From positions 124,001 to 188,000 of the forward strand of contig JACVRA010000170.1 of NCBI GenBank assembly GCA_019828545.1: a stretch of DNA of 64,000 nt, given 5' to 3'. Each line of letters begins with the position of its first letter. The stretch's first letter is position 1. Positions 22,424 through 33,778 of the stretch are shown one piece after another. The position numbers and the translations under genes are program-made. This DNA is from Paracamarosporium sp. OC-R06-R3 (taxonomy: Eukaryota > Ascomycota > Dothideomycetes > Pleosporales > Didymosphaeriaceae). A model generated the notes under the pieces. That model had not been told where the DNA came from. It was given only the letters and a program-made list of their open reading frames with translations, and ran no database searches.

Positions 22424-25400
22424 TCACAGCCTCCCACCCCACTCCCTCCACCACTCGTACACGGCAATCCCACCCGCCGTCTGCACATTCAAGCTCCTCG
22501 TGACGCCAACCGTGCGAATCTCCACGCACCGATCCACGGCCGCCAAAACCTCGCTCGTAATCCCACCCCTCTCGCTCCCCAAAACCAACACGCACTTCCG
22601 CGGCAGCGTCCCGACGCCCTTAGCGCCCGCCTCCTGCCCGTCCTCGCCTAACATCCCACTCCTATCCGTCTGCTCTATGCCCACGACCTCGTACCCTTGC
22701 CTCTTCATGTCGAGCAGATACGCCGGTATGCCGTGGGCCTTGAGCTCGCGGATCGGGAAGTGCTTCTCCGACGTCACGGACGTGGCTTTGAAGTCCTTGT
22801 GAGCTGTTTTCTTGAGGTCGTCGATGTAGAGGGCTTCGAGGCCGAAGGACTCCGAGATGCGGGAGAGGCCGCCGAGGTTCGTGGGGTTGTCGATGAGGGA
22901 CGCGATGAGGATGATGGAGGTGGGGCGTTTGTGCTGCGCACTTGGGGGGCCGCCGGAGGGGAGGAGCGAGGCCACGTCGAAGCCGGATTTGGTTTGGAAG
23001 AAGGCTGGCGCGGCTGAGGGGGTTGTTGCTTGGTCTGCGGGTGCGGATGCGGCTTGCTTCTTCCATGCTGGGATGAGCGATGCGGGGTCTGTGGTGGGTA
23101 GCGGGTCTCCTAGTGGAACGCGCGGAGGCGAAGCTTTGTACTTGGATGCGAAGGGGATGTCGGACTCGTAGAGCGAGACGAAATCTTCGTGGGCGACGTA
23201 TTCCATGTCTGGGGTTTCGATTTGCAGATAGCGGCCTTGGAAGATGTTGGTGAGTGTGAAGTCTTTCACGGCGTCCAGCTTCAGTGTCCGGATCGTCGAC
23301 GGTGGAGCGTTGAATTTATCGAGACTGCGCACATGCTTGTCCAGTGCCATGAAGGCGGGGTTGTCCGTGATCGATGTCCATTTTCTGTCCTTGGCGAGGT
23401 CGAAGAGCATTGGGAAACACCAATGTGACTCGTGCCTGACGTGGATTTTTGGGCTGGCGGAGAACGGGATGAGTTGTACCATGAGCTTCAACGTGAACTC
23501 ATCAGAGTCCAAAAACGGGACCGCTAGGAGAGCAAGCTTTATGAGACTTGCAATATGCACGGGACTGTTGTCATCGAGCTTCGCGAGGTCGTCCAGTATG
23601 CGGTGTGTTTTACTTGGGAAACGGAAGTAGATGCGCGTTATGATCCACTCCAGCAAGAACCGGTATCGAGGCCACGGTTCGAGGATCAAGGCCTGCATGA
23701 AAGAGTCCAGATACCATTCGACGTCTTCTTCGCTTATGCATGACTCTGTTAGTAGTAGCATGATCTGTAGCTGGAGAACATTTTTCCATTTACTGATGAT
23801 TGGAATGGGTGCTTGTTGCGTTCTCCAAGGTTCTAGCAAGCGATTTAAAACCCGTTTTGCAACGTCCACATGGCCCTCCGGAATCTGGTTCAGTACCGCG
23901 ATGACTGCCGCGTAACCCGCCCATTCCCGTTGCCCATAGTACGACTCATAATCTCGGTTTGGAACCGGCTTCCCGTTATTCAATTGAGGCAGGTGTTCTT
24001 CGAGTTTTCCCGCGGCAATCACTTCAAACAGAAATTCCTTCTTGGGAACAGGAGGATTCTCGATAAAACGAACAAATAAATCATCCAAAGGTAGTACATT
24101 TAGTACATCTGGATGCAAAAAAATAGTCTTATGTAGCGATTTTGCTAGTCCTGACACTAGGTATGGGCGACCTTCCGCAAATCGGTGTAGAGAGGTCATT
24201 GCTTTCGTGAGTATCGCCGTCGGGTCGCCTGCAGATTCAGATCTATGGTCATTTTCTTGGAGACAGATCAGTGTGCAGGTCGGATGAAAGAAGAGAGGGG
24301 CTAGTTTAATAGCAACCGGTCGGCAATAGTCTTGCCTGTCCGCTTCTTCCCAAAAAGCATCTAATACCTGAAGTAGTTCGACCGGCAAGAATGATTCAGG
24401 GGAAGCACTGTCCAGCAAACCAATGATATGATCGCAGCCAGGTGCAAACGCCTCATTTTGAATTATCTTGTGCTGCGAGCGGTCGAGCTCCTTAAGAAAT
24501 TCGCCCAATGTGGTTAAGTCATCGAAGCCTCTTTCAGTTGTTGTTTGTGATCGTAACAGCTCTGCTTTGAATCCAGTCCTACCCTGTACACTTTGTGTAC
24601 TGAGAAGAGCATGGGCGGGTTGGAGTTCTCCATCGAGTACGTCCGGATTTTGATATCCACAAAGCTCAGCGCAATAAGTGCGGCACAGATCAGCAGCGAT
24701 CTCTGATAAAGCTGGCAGCCTAGAAATCTGAACAATTGTGTTAATCTCAACTGCATCTAAAAGAATACCACCGTGACTGATGCCTTTGAGGAGCCCTTCA
24801 AGGAGATAGAGAACCGCGGGCGAGAATATCCTTCCACCGGTATCTGAAATGTATCGCAAAACTCCTCTGATGATGATTTGTTTTTCGGAGAGCACTAGCT
24901 GATTGCTCGCAAGCGAACTATGTTGGTGGCCATCAACTTTAGGCTGGCTCTTTGATGCAGATGCTGCAATAACAAGTCTAGCGAAAGCCTCTGCAAGAGC
25001 TGTTCCATGGGCACAAGTGGTTGAGATGCGAGATGACCCAAGAGAGGATGTAAACATGCTGCCCTGGGTCGCCCACGGAAGGAATGCCTCTACAAGGAAA
25101 GATGTATGGGTAGTGCATGAATCTGGCTGAGAAGTGACGTAGTGTAGGTACCAATTCCCAATGGGTTTCCTTACACCTTCTTGAATCTTCGAATCGAGAG
25201 CAGCAGCCAGAAGTGCTGTCACCCATGTCGAAGAAATCAACGATGTTGGGCCGAGCAGCGCTGTAAGTTCAGATAGGCAAGCTTGAACTTGGTTCGGATA
25301 GCGATCTAAAACAATGATCTCGAACAGCGCGCAGTATTTGTAATATTGTTCCACAGTAGCCTCCTTCTTGTCGACATGGAATGTCATTCCGGACGCCTCA

Positions 25401-26467
25401 AAGCTTCGTTGGCAAAAGTCCAGCGACTGCTGTATAATACCAAGACAATACTTGCGTTGATCGGTTGCGCCAGTCACAATTCCAGTACGCAACGCCGACC
25501 AATACTCTGGTGAGTAAACTGCATCGGTCCGAATTCCACCTGTGTTCATGTAGGTTATCCACTGGAACCATGTTCGGAAAGTTCTACCGGCGTTCTCAGA
25601 GAAGTACTCTATAGGGAGGTCGTGGAAACGATCGAATAAGGAGTCCGAAAGAACGTCAGGCAAGAGGATAGATCTCTTCGAGTCAGTGTTCGACTTGATC
25701 CAAGTATTTGGAAGCCCTGCTGCTTCAAGCACGGCGACAGATGACCCAGTCAGTAGAGCAAGCAAAGCAGAAAGTGTGTCATGGGTTTGGTCATTTAAGC
25801 CTTCCTTCCCAATGCTCCGAATGAGTAAAGACAGAAGCGCTGGAGTGATGTAGTGGTACTGATCTGCAGAAACCCAGTTGGAGCATTTCAGGAATTTATG
25901 ACACTGTCGAAGCCTCTGTAGGTGTTCTTCATTTGTCAGAACTATCCCGTGGTGGTCAACTAGTGAATCTGAAGTATCTTGGACGTTCCCATCTGTGGCA
26001 GCCGACATATAGGAGGTGATACTATCAAAGACCAGACATCCAAGTTGAGCATTGCTGAGACATATTTCTGCCAGCAAGAAGAGGTGGTCTTCACTGTGAG
26101 GCTTTGTCGGGATGTATTCGAACATGAGATCATGGAGGCGTTTATATAATCCATCGTCCTATTCGGTATCAGTTGAGCAATGGATCGCTATGCCGGGCTT
26201 CAAATACCCATTTTGAGAAAAACTCGATTCAAACGCGCGAAATAGTATATAGTAGCACAAGGACCACAAGGCTATTCAACTTACGCTTGCAGAAGACACA
26301 TTCAAAGGCAACAGGTGGACGCAGATTCTCAATGCTTCAAGATCGATATGCCTAGCAGCAGAACTTTGCACTTTGCTCCAATAATGGTCGAACGCTGCCT
26401 CCTTGACAGATCTATCCGCAAATTGAATAATAGATTCAACATCGCGATACGTAGTGTCCGAGGACAT
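22424..26467 (-). CDS. TRM3: tRNA (guanosine-18-2'-O)-methyltransferase Trm3/TARBP1 family
   Basis: Trm3 methylates the ribose of G18 in cytosolic tRNAs with S-adenosylmethionine. Exons are 26467-26285 and 26158-22424, giving 1305 residues, somewhat shorter than yeast Trm3. The intron (126 nt, GTAAGT...GAATAG, phase 0) joins the short N-terminal exon (MSSDTTYRDVES) to DDGLYKRLHDLMFEYIP. The long middle part (about residues 60-1130) is helical and repeat-like, as expected for the TARBP1-type extension. The SpoU/TrmH domain fills residues about 1140-1305: the first motif is LIDNPTNLGGLSRISESFG, the second VLVLGSERGGI, and the third RSLNVQTAGGIAVYEWW, which forms the knotted SAM site. It is divergent from the kinesin gene, with start codons 432 nt apart. 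Confidence 0.9.
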
Positions 26468-26899
26468 CTCGTCCGCACTGCTCGCCGGGTCCTCTTTCAG
26501 GGTTCTCGGATTGGACCGTCCACACCGTGATTGGCGGGGCCGTGGAATGCACCCCAGCAACCGTTTCTAGGAATGACCGGGCGCAACTCCGCAGAACGGC
26601 ACTAGACTATCTCTTTCACCTTGCGCGCAATAGCCTGCGAACACGTCGTCCTCTGCTGCGTTGTCTGGTCTGTTCTTTTGTCGCGGTGCGCACGAACCAA
26701 AATTTGGCGAATCCGGTGTGGGGCGAAACGTGACGTAGCCGCCCCTTCCCCAGCAACGACTGTTGTGCTTTAGCTCGATTAGGCAGCACTAGCGCCCGCC
26801 GTGCTGCAAGCACGACTCGAGACGGCACCGATGCACCTCTTTAACATCATCAGGTCGCAGCAACTCAGAGAACATCTTTTTCGGTTGTTGAAAATTACT
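26468..26899. promoter_or_regulatory. Divergent promoter region of TRM3 and the kinesin gene
   Basis: A 432-nt gap between the two divergent start codons. No other gene is supported. If the kinesin starts at the in-frame ATG at 26831 the gap shortens to 363 nt. Confidence 0.4.
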
Positions 26900-28819
26900 A
26901 TGGACCGGCGCATGTACGGGAGTTTGTCGACCGCTTCGGCGGTCTCGTTGAGAGCGAGCGAACCGATGGCAATGATGGCGCCGCCGCCGATGGTGGACGA
27001 TCCGGGCAATGTCAAGGTCGTCGTGCGCTGTAGGGCTTTCGTCCCGAGAGGTGCGTTATGAATCACTCTTAATGCGACTCGAAGAGTATACTGATTTGAT
27101 GCAGAGAAACAAAAAGGCACGCAATGCCTTATTCGAATGGACCCTGCCACCAACAAGACCACACTGCTCGCCCCATATGACGACTCAGAGGCCGGAATGC
27201 GGAAGGCTTACGAAGACAAAGAGTTCATATTCGACAAATCGTTCTGGTCCCACGACGAAACCGACCCTTACTACGCGCACCAGGAGGATGTCTACCGATC
27301 GTTTGGAGAGGAGTTCTTAGACCACAACTTCAATGGGTACCACACGTGCATCTTTGCATATGGACAGACAGGCTCAGGGAAGAGTTATACCATGATGGGC
27401 TCGCCGGACAATCCCGGTTTGATCCCTCGGACTTGCGAGGAGCTGTTCGAGAGAATTCGAGACGAGCCGACACCAAACACGAGCTATCACGTTCAGGTCT
27501 CGTACTTTGAGGTGTACAATGAGCATGTTCGAGACCTGCTTGTCCCGCGTACCAATCCTGCTATGTATTTGAAGATTCGTGAATCACCCAAAGACGGAGT
27601 GTACGTTCAAGGCCTGACGGAGACGGAGGTAAAATGCTACGCAGATGTAGAGCGCCTGATGAAGGTTGGAGATTCGGTAAGTTTCAAAAACGCAATACGC
27701 TAAAGCCAGTACTGAGTGCAAGAACAGAGCCGCACGACAGCTTCGACCAAGATGAACGACACATCTTCACGATCGCATGCCGTTTTTACAATTCGTCTCA
27801 AGCAAATCACACATTCGCTCCTATCAGACGAGACCATTGAGCGCACTGCCCGCATGCGACTTGTCGATCTTGCCGGTTCCGAGCGTGCAAAATCAACAGA
27901 GGCCACGGGTCAACGCTTGAAGGAAGGAGGCCAGATCAACAAATCGTTGACGACCCTAGGACGTGTCATTGCTGCGCTCGCGGATCCAAAGAGGCAAAAT
28001 GCCAAAGGTCGAAGGCCGAGAGAAGTGGTGCCGTACCGAGACTCTGTCCTCACATGGCTTCTCAAAGACAGCTTAGGCGGAAACAGCAAGACGGCTATGG
28101 TAGCCTGCATCGCACCCTCGGACTACGACGAGACACTTTCAACTCTACGATATGCTGACCAAGCAAAACGCATCCGTACGCGTGCTTCAGTCAACCAGGA
28201 CTGCATGTCCGCTGCGCAGCGTGACGCACAGATAACGGAGATGGCTGAACAGATACGCTCGCTGCAGGTCAGCGTCAACGCAGCCAGCATTCGGAAGAGA
28301 GAAGAAGCCACAGAATTGGAAGAGTACCAACGACAAGTCGCTATGATGCATCGCCTCATGGAAGAGAATCGCATGGTCTCCGAGTCCAAGATCAAAGCAC
28401 TCACTGCTGAAGTGGAGGAGCTACGCCCCGCCAACATTGCCTTACGCTCCGAGATCGATGCTCTGAGGCGACACTTGGCCCTAGCCTTGGGTGAATTGAA
28501 AAACCCGATCATCTTGCCGCCTCCGCAGCCCACTTCACCTGAATTTGAACAGGATGGTTTCATTGGGATCAACAAGCGAGGTGTGGAGATGGGTGAGGAT
28601 GGTAAAGAAAACGCTATCCCCATCCATTCTGATGACGAGATGAGTGGTGATGACTCTGATTCAGGGTACGATGAAGGCGACCATGACGAGCTTGCGCAAG
28701 AGCTGCAGAACGAGGCGCAGGATTTCTTAAAGGACCTGGGACTGTTCCGGAGGAAGGTCGGTGGGGATGTGGAACGATTTGGTGTGCGTCAAGCACTGAA
28801 TGAATTCCTTAGACACTAA
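26900..28819 (+). CDS. Kinesin-3 family motor, short form without FHA/PH domains
   Basis: A plus-end microtubule motor. Exons are 26900-27050, 27105-27676 and 27728-28819, giving 604 residues. The motor domain (about residues 40-400) contains the P-loop [11 protein letters not shown], switch [12 protein letters not shown], switch [11 protein letters not shown] and [12 protein letters not shown]. The block [22 protein letters not shown] and the basic [13 protein letters not shown] loop 12 point to kinesin-3. A coiled-coil neck region (about 410-500) follows, then an acidic tail ending LNEFLRH. The FHA, long stalk and PH domains of full-length kinesin-3 (KIF1/UNC-104 type) are absent, and there is no coding continuation after the stop. 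The ATG at 26900 was preferred; an in-frame ATG at 26831 would add 23 residues. Cargo cannot be inferred. Confidence 0.87.
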
Positions 28820-29163
28820 GTTGGGTGCGCCGATATGTTGGATACTGTACACTGGTATACGGTTGGCGAATCGACGTGGAAATTGACTTGGAAAGATAAG
28901 ATTGGAACGGACGATCACGACAGCATTGAGCGACGGCGTTATGTTTATAGGACTTCTATCTTCCCTTTTAAGTATATAGCGACTACCCATAATTCAGATT
29001 GCCCATCTGTAAAATGATACAATTCCTAAAGCCCTTCCTCGGCTCGGCCATTCTAGGCTTGAAGTCATGGATGGTCTGTGCATAAGCTCCATGGCAGGCC
29101 GCAGCTCCTCCGCATCTCAGAAGCACTACACCCCAATGGTTATTCCCACAACACCCGCATGAC
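28820..29163. other. Intergenic between kinesin and VPS16
   Basis: A 344-nt spacer between two genes on the same strand. No other feature was recognised. Confidence 0.5.
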
Positions 29164-31733
29164 ATGTCGAAGCCCACGGCGAACTGGGAAAAGCTAGGCG
29201 ACAAGTTCTATCGCAAGATCCAGCTTTACACAGCCGTATTTGATCAGGATCTCGAACTCGAGAATTACAATGTGGTGGGGGCTCCGTACAGCGGCGCTGT
29301 AGGTACGACCCCAATCACCGTTCTGACAAGGCGCACGCTGATTGGACTGGAATAGCTGTATACCGCGATGAGAACAAGATCATTACGTACCGGGGTGCGC
29401 AGGCGAGCAAGGCGAGCATCGATATTTACAGTTGCGCGGGGAAGCTGATCCGGCGCATCAACTGGGATAAAGGCACGATAAAAGGACTGGGATGGTCGGA
29501 AGACGAGAAACTGCTCGTTGTTACGGAAGATGGCACGGTGCGGTGTTACTATGATCTCCAAGGCGACTTTATACCGTTTACCCTCGGCCACGGCGCCGAC
29601 GAACACGGCGTGCAGTCCTGCAAGTTCTACAGCTCTGGCTTCGTCGCACTGCTAGGAAACAACAACCTCGTATCCGTGACTTCATACACCGAGCCCCGCC
29701 CGAAACTCCTCGCGATACCGCCCACAGAACCCGTCATATCGTGGGGTATTATACCTCCGGCGTACTCGCTGTCGCGCTCCGTGGAAGTGATACTTGCGAT
29801 TGGAGAGACGCTGTATGTCGTAGACGCGACCGAGGCCGAAAATCGAAACTTCGACGCAGGCCCATTCAGACACATAAGCGTGAGCCCACGCGGTGAATTC
29901 CTCGCTTTTTATACAGACGATGGGAAGGTGTGGGTTGTCAGCGGCGACTGGAGCGACAAGCTGAGCGAATATGATAGCAAGGTCAAGACTGTACCCAAAG
30001 ACATGCAGTGGTGCGGAAGCAACGCTGTTGCACTAGCTTGGGAAGACGAGGTTCACCTTATAGGCCCCAACGCCGCAGTCACGAAGTTCTACTATGACGC
30101 TTGGATACACCTCCTCCCAGACGTCGATGGTCTTCGCCTCCTTACTAATGACGTCTGCGAGTACTTGCAGAAAGTACCGGATGCTTCGGTAGATGTATTC
30201 CGCATAGGCTCAGATTCTCCTGCTGCGAACTTGTTAGAAGCATCATCCTTACTTGATCAGAAGTCCCCAAAGGCAGATGACCTCATCCAACTCATCCGAC
30301 CCTCGCTCGCCGAAGCAGTGGATACGTGCATTAAAGCGGCAGCACACGAGTACAACATTCATTGGCAAAAGCAACTCCTCCGCGCAGCTTCCTTCGGAAA
30401 GTCAGTTTTGGACTTGTATTCCAGTGACGACTTCGTAGACACGTGCGACACCTTGCGCGTTTTGAACGCCGTCCGCTTCTATGAAGTAGGATTGCCGATA
30501 AGCTACGAGCAATACCGTCGACTCACGCCCGAAAAACTCGTCGATCGCCTTACGAACCGCAACGATTACTTGCTTGCTCTGCGTGTAGCAGCCTACCTCC
30601 ACCTCCCAACCAACCACATTCACGGCCACTGGGCACAGCAGAAAGTAAGGGTGAGCACGGACACGGAGGAGCAAATCTGCGCACTCATCGTTAAGAAGTT
30701 GCATGGCAAACCTGGTATTTCCTTTGAGGAGATCGCTCGCGCGGCTTACGACGAGGGTCGTGTTCGACTAGCAACAGAATTGTTGAACTACGAACCCCGA
30801 GCTGGAAAGCAAGTCCCGCTTTTGCTCGACATGAAAGAGGACAATATCGCCTTAGACAAAGCTATTGAGAGTGGGGATACAGATTTGGTTTTTCACGTCC
30901 TGCTACACCTTCGCAAAAAGTTACCGCTCGCGAGCTTCTTCCGCGTCCTCAATAGTCGCCCAGTGGCCTCCGCGCTCGTAGAATCAAGCGCGAGAGATCA
31001 GGACCACGAGTTACTGAAGGACCTATACTACCAAGACGACCGAAGGCTAGATGGCTCAAACCTACTCCTCTCCCAAGCCCTCTCGTCTTCCTCCCTCCCC
31101 TCCTCAATCGACAAACTAAAATCTGCATCGACGTATCTAAAAGACAGCCGTGAGCCCGCAGCAATGTTCCAGCGACAGGCGTTAGACGACGCACAAAAAC
31201 TGCTCCGTCTGCAGGAGCAGTTCGAGAAGGATCTCGGACCGCGCGATGGCTCCTCTTCACCCTCACCAGGTGGAAGTGGAAGTAGCTTTGTGGGGTTGAG
31301 CGCTCATCAGACTATTACGGCCCTCCTCAGGCTCTCCCACACAAAGCGCGCACAGAAAGTTCAGTCCGAGTTCAAGATCCCGGATAAGACGTACGCATGG
31401 CTGCGTCTCCGTGCGCTTGTGGCTGCACGGCACTGGACGGAGCTCGAGGAGTTGGGTAAGGCGAAGAAGAGTCCTATTGGGTGGGAGCCTTACTTTAATG
31501 AGATCCTCGGTGCTGGAAACACGCGCGTGGCCAGTGTATTTATTCCGAAGTGTACTGGCCTGAGTGCAGCTGATCGTGTCGAGATGTGGATGAAGTGTGG
31601 ACTCGTAGTGAAGGCTGGTGAGGAGGCAAGCAAAGCGAAGGATAGGGCGTTGCTTGAGGACATTGCGGTAAAGGCGAGCGGAAGCGCAAAAGTGGAGATC
31701 GAAAGGATGATTGGGATGATGGGAAAGCGGTAG
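29164..31733 (+). CDS. VPS16: Vacuolar sorting protein VPS16, HOPS/CORVET core subunit
   Basis: A core subunit of the HOPS and CORVET tethering complexes, acting with Vps33 in endosome-vacuole fusion. Exons are 29164-29302 and 29356-31733, giving 838 residues, close to the family's usual length. The 53-nt intron (GTACGA...GAATAG, phase 1) restores YSGAVAVYRDENKI. The first 400 residues form the Vps16 N-terminal beta-propeller (opening WEKLGDKFYRKIQLY, with INWDKGTIKGLGWSEDEKLLVVTEDG). The second half is the alpha-solenoid (Vps16_C), including LLRAASFGKSVLD, LRVLNAVRFYEVGLPI and the C-terminal LRLRALVAARHWTELEEL. The start at 29164 gives the conserved MSKPTANWEKLG beginning. The 3' end is only 76 nt from the converging hydrolase gene. 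Confidence 0.93.
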
Positions 31734-31809
31734 ATGCTGGTTTGTACAGTGGGTACTCTGTAAAGGGGCATAATATGCGATGTTGTACAAGTTCTATACA
31801 CGAATCTTT

Positions 31810-33351
31810 CTACCTTAATCTCTCCAATGCCTCGGCAACCTTCTCTCTTACACCCTGCTTTCCTTCGTACTTCTCCAACAACGTCGCTAAAACCTGCTCA
31901 GGCGCCTTGCCGCTCGCCTCCTTCCAGATTTCCTCTTCTCTCGGTAGCCCAATCCACGCATGTGGATATTCGTGATAGTTCGCTGGGTTCAGTAGGCTCA
32001 ATCCAGGTTTGTTCGCGGCCTTTGAGAAAAACTTATTAACCTCCGCTACCTTGACCTCTTTGAGTGTGTTCGGCTTCCAGCTAGGGCGCTCCTTCTTGCG
32101 CTCGATGAGCCGCGCCGTCACACCTTCGACGAAATCGGGATGTGCCATAAAATGCGTAGCAATGTCGTGCTCCTTCTGGAAAGTCTCGGCAATGGACCAG
32201 CTGCGGCCGACGCGCATTTGCTGGAGGGCGACAGCGACAGCGATCGGAGAGCGGGTTTGCAGCGTGTCAAGCGTTTTGGTGGCCCATGTCTTGATATCCT
32301 CTGAAGCGGTTTGGTCACGGACTTCGGCGAGAGATTCGAGGATGGCTTCGATGCCGGGCTGATCGCGGTGGAACACCTTGTCTATAATCTGACGAAGCTC
32401 TCCCGAGATTTGCGGACGGGGGGCAGGCAGACCAGTAACGTATTCCTCAATGGTGGCGTTGACGATCTTGAAGCGCTCCTGCAGAGGCATGTAGTCGGGG
32501 AACTGGAGTTCGGCGAGACGCGATTCGAGGGCTTGGAGGGTGGAGCTGTGGATGTAGTGTGTTGCGACGCCGTGGTAGAAGGCATCTACGCCCTTGAGCT
32601 GCTCGCTCGTGAGCGCGAGGTAGGTGCCCAGAGCGCCCTCCATGCGCGGAAGAAAGAAGGACGCGCCGACGTCGGGGAAGAAACCGATGGTGGTTTCGGG
32701 CATGGCGAACAGCGTGTTCTCGGTTGCGATACGGAAAGGTGCATGGATGGAGAGTCCAACGCCACCACCCATGGTGATACCGTCCATGAATGCCACATAG
32801 GGCTTCGTGTAAGTTGCGATTAGGTGGTCCAGCTTGTACTCCAGGGCGAAGTAGTCAGAGCTTCGTTGCTGGCCTTTGGGGCCTTCTTGGTTCCACTTCG
32901 CGAGCGCAGCGACATCACCTCCGGCACAGAAAGCGCGGCCTGAACCCTTTATTACGACGACACCTGCTAACTCGGATTTTGCCCACTCTTGAAGCCGCGG
33001 GATGATCTTGCGGGCCATAGAGCCATCGAGGGAATTGAGCTTCTTGGGTCGGTTGAGCTCAATGGAGCGGACGCCGTAGTTGTTCGTGAAAATGACATCG
33101 TCGGGGTCGTCGCTTGGTTGCGGTCTCAACGCGGGATCTTCTGAGGGGGAGGAATACTGCATTGTTGTTAGCTGATGTGTGAGGAAACCGCGAACGGCCG
33201 AACGGGGAAGCTGCGGGGAGCGTACCTGCCGGCTTGCGCTCAGCATGGCAGGGTTGGTGATCTTTGCGCGCAGAGGCATGGTACAGGTGTTTGTCCGCGA
33301 GGCCCAGCTCAGCGGCGCTGCAGTACGTCTGATTGATGTGCGGAGCGACAT
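31810..33351 (-). CDS. 3-hydroxyisobutyryl-CoA hydrolase, mitochondrial
   Basis: Hydrolyses 3-hydroxyisobutyryl-CoA in mitochondrial valine catabolism (HIBCH; EHD3 in yeast). From the ATG at 33351 the frame is open to 31810 (513 residues). A 69-nt stretch (33225-33157) has full intron signals (GTACGC, CTAAC, ATGCAG) and is in phase, so the mature protein is probably 490 residues with exons 33351-33226 and 33156-31810. The N-terminus (MSLRTSIRRTAAPLSW) is a basic mitochondrial presequence. Crotonase-fold landmarks are RSIELNRPKKLNSLDG, oxyanion-hole blocks GRAFCAGGDVAAL and GITMGGGVGLS, and the hydrolase-specific MPETTIGFFPDVG with catalytic Glu and Asp, which separates it from enoyl-CoA hydratases. 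The C-terminal HIBCH extension includes HPDFVEGVTARLIERKKERPSW. It is divergent from mitochondrial EF-Tu. Confidence 0.9.
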   Translation of the reverse strand: MSLRTSIRRTAAPLSWASRTNTCTMPLRAKITNPAMLSASRQVRSPQLPRSAVRGFLTHQLTTMQYSSPSEDPALRPQPSDDPDDVIFTNNYGVRSIELNRPKKLNSLDGSMARKIIPRLQEWAKSELAGVVVIKGSGRAFCAGGDVAALAKWNQEGPKGQQRSSDYFALEYKLDHLIATYTKPYVAFMDGITMGGGVGLSIHAPFRIATENTLFAMPETTIGFFPDVGASFFLPRMEGALGTYLALTSEQLKGVDAFYHGVATHYIHSSTLQALESRLAELQFPDYMPLQERFKIVNATIEEYVTGLPAPRPQISGELRQIIDKVFHRDQPGIEAILESLAEVRDQTASEDIKTWATKTLDTLQTRSPIAVAVALQQMRVGRSWSIAETFQKEHDIATHFMAHPDFVEGVTARLIERKKERPSWKPNTLKEVKVAEVNKFFSKAANKPGLSLLNPANYHEYPHAWIGLPREEEIWKEASGKAPEQVLATLLEKYEGKQGVREKVAEALERLR

Positions 33352-33778
33352 GAGGGCGCTGGTTGTGAGGTAGCTTTTCAGAGGCTGCCGACAGACCTCG
33401 GGTGTCCGATCAATCGCAATCGAATGCGATTCGAGATGTTGTAAGCTCAATTGACGTGTGACTGAAGGAGTGACGCTGGACAAGACACAATCAAAGACCG
33501 GCTAGACAGAGTTCAGCAGCACGGGAAAGGTTTCCCGCTTCCAATGATTTTCCAGAAGCTCTGTCGATGCGCAGAAGCGTTGCGGAGCTTGCGCTCGGGC
33601 GTGCACGTGACACAAAATCTTGGACGCTAACAAATTAACTGACCATCCAACCGCCTCCGCGTCCCAGGAGCACCACTACCTCCTTCTGCACGCCTTGCCA
33701 TCCCATTTGCGCATTCCTTCATTTTCCTTGTCTTAGTACGGATACGCATTCTTTTAATTGGAGCACATACCCACAGCC
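33352..33778. promoter_or_regulatory. Divergent promoter of two mitochondrial-protein genes
   Basis: A 427-nt region between the start codons of 3-hydroxyisobutyryl-CoA hydrolase and mitochondrial EF-Tu. It carries a C-rich pyrimidine tract near 33640-33720 on the EF-Tu side. No other gene is supported. Confidence 0.4.
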
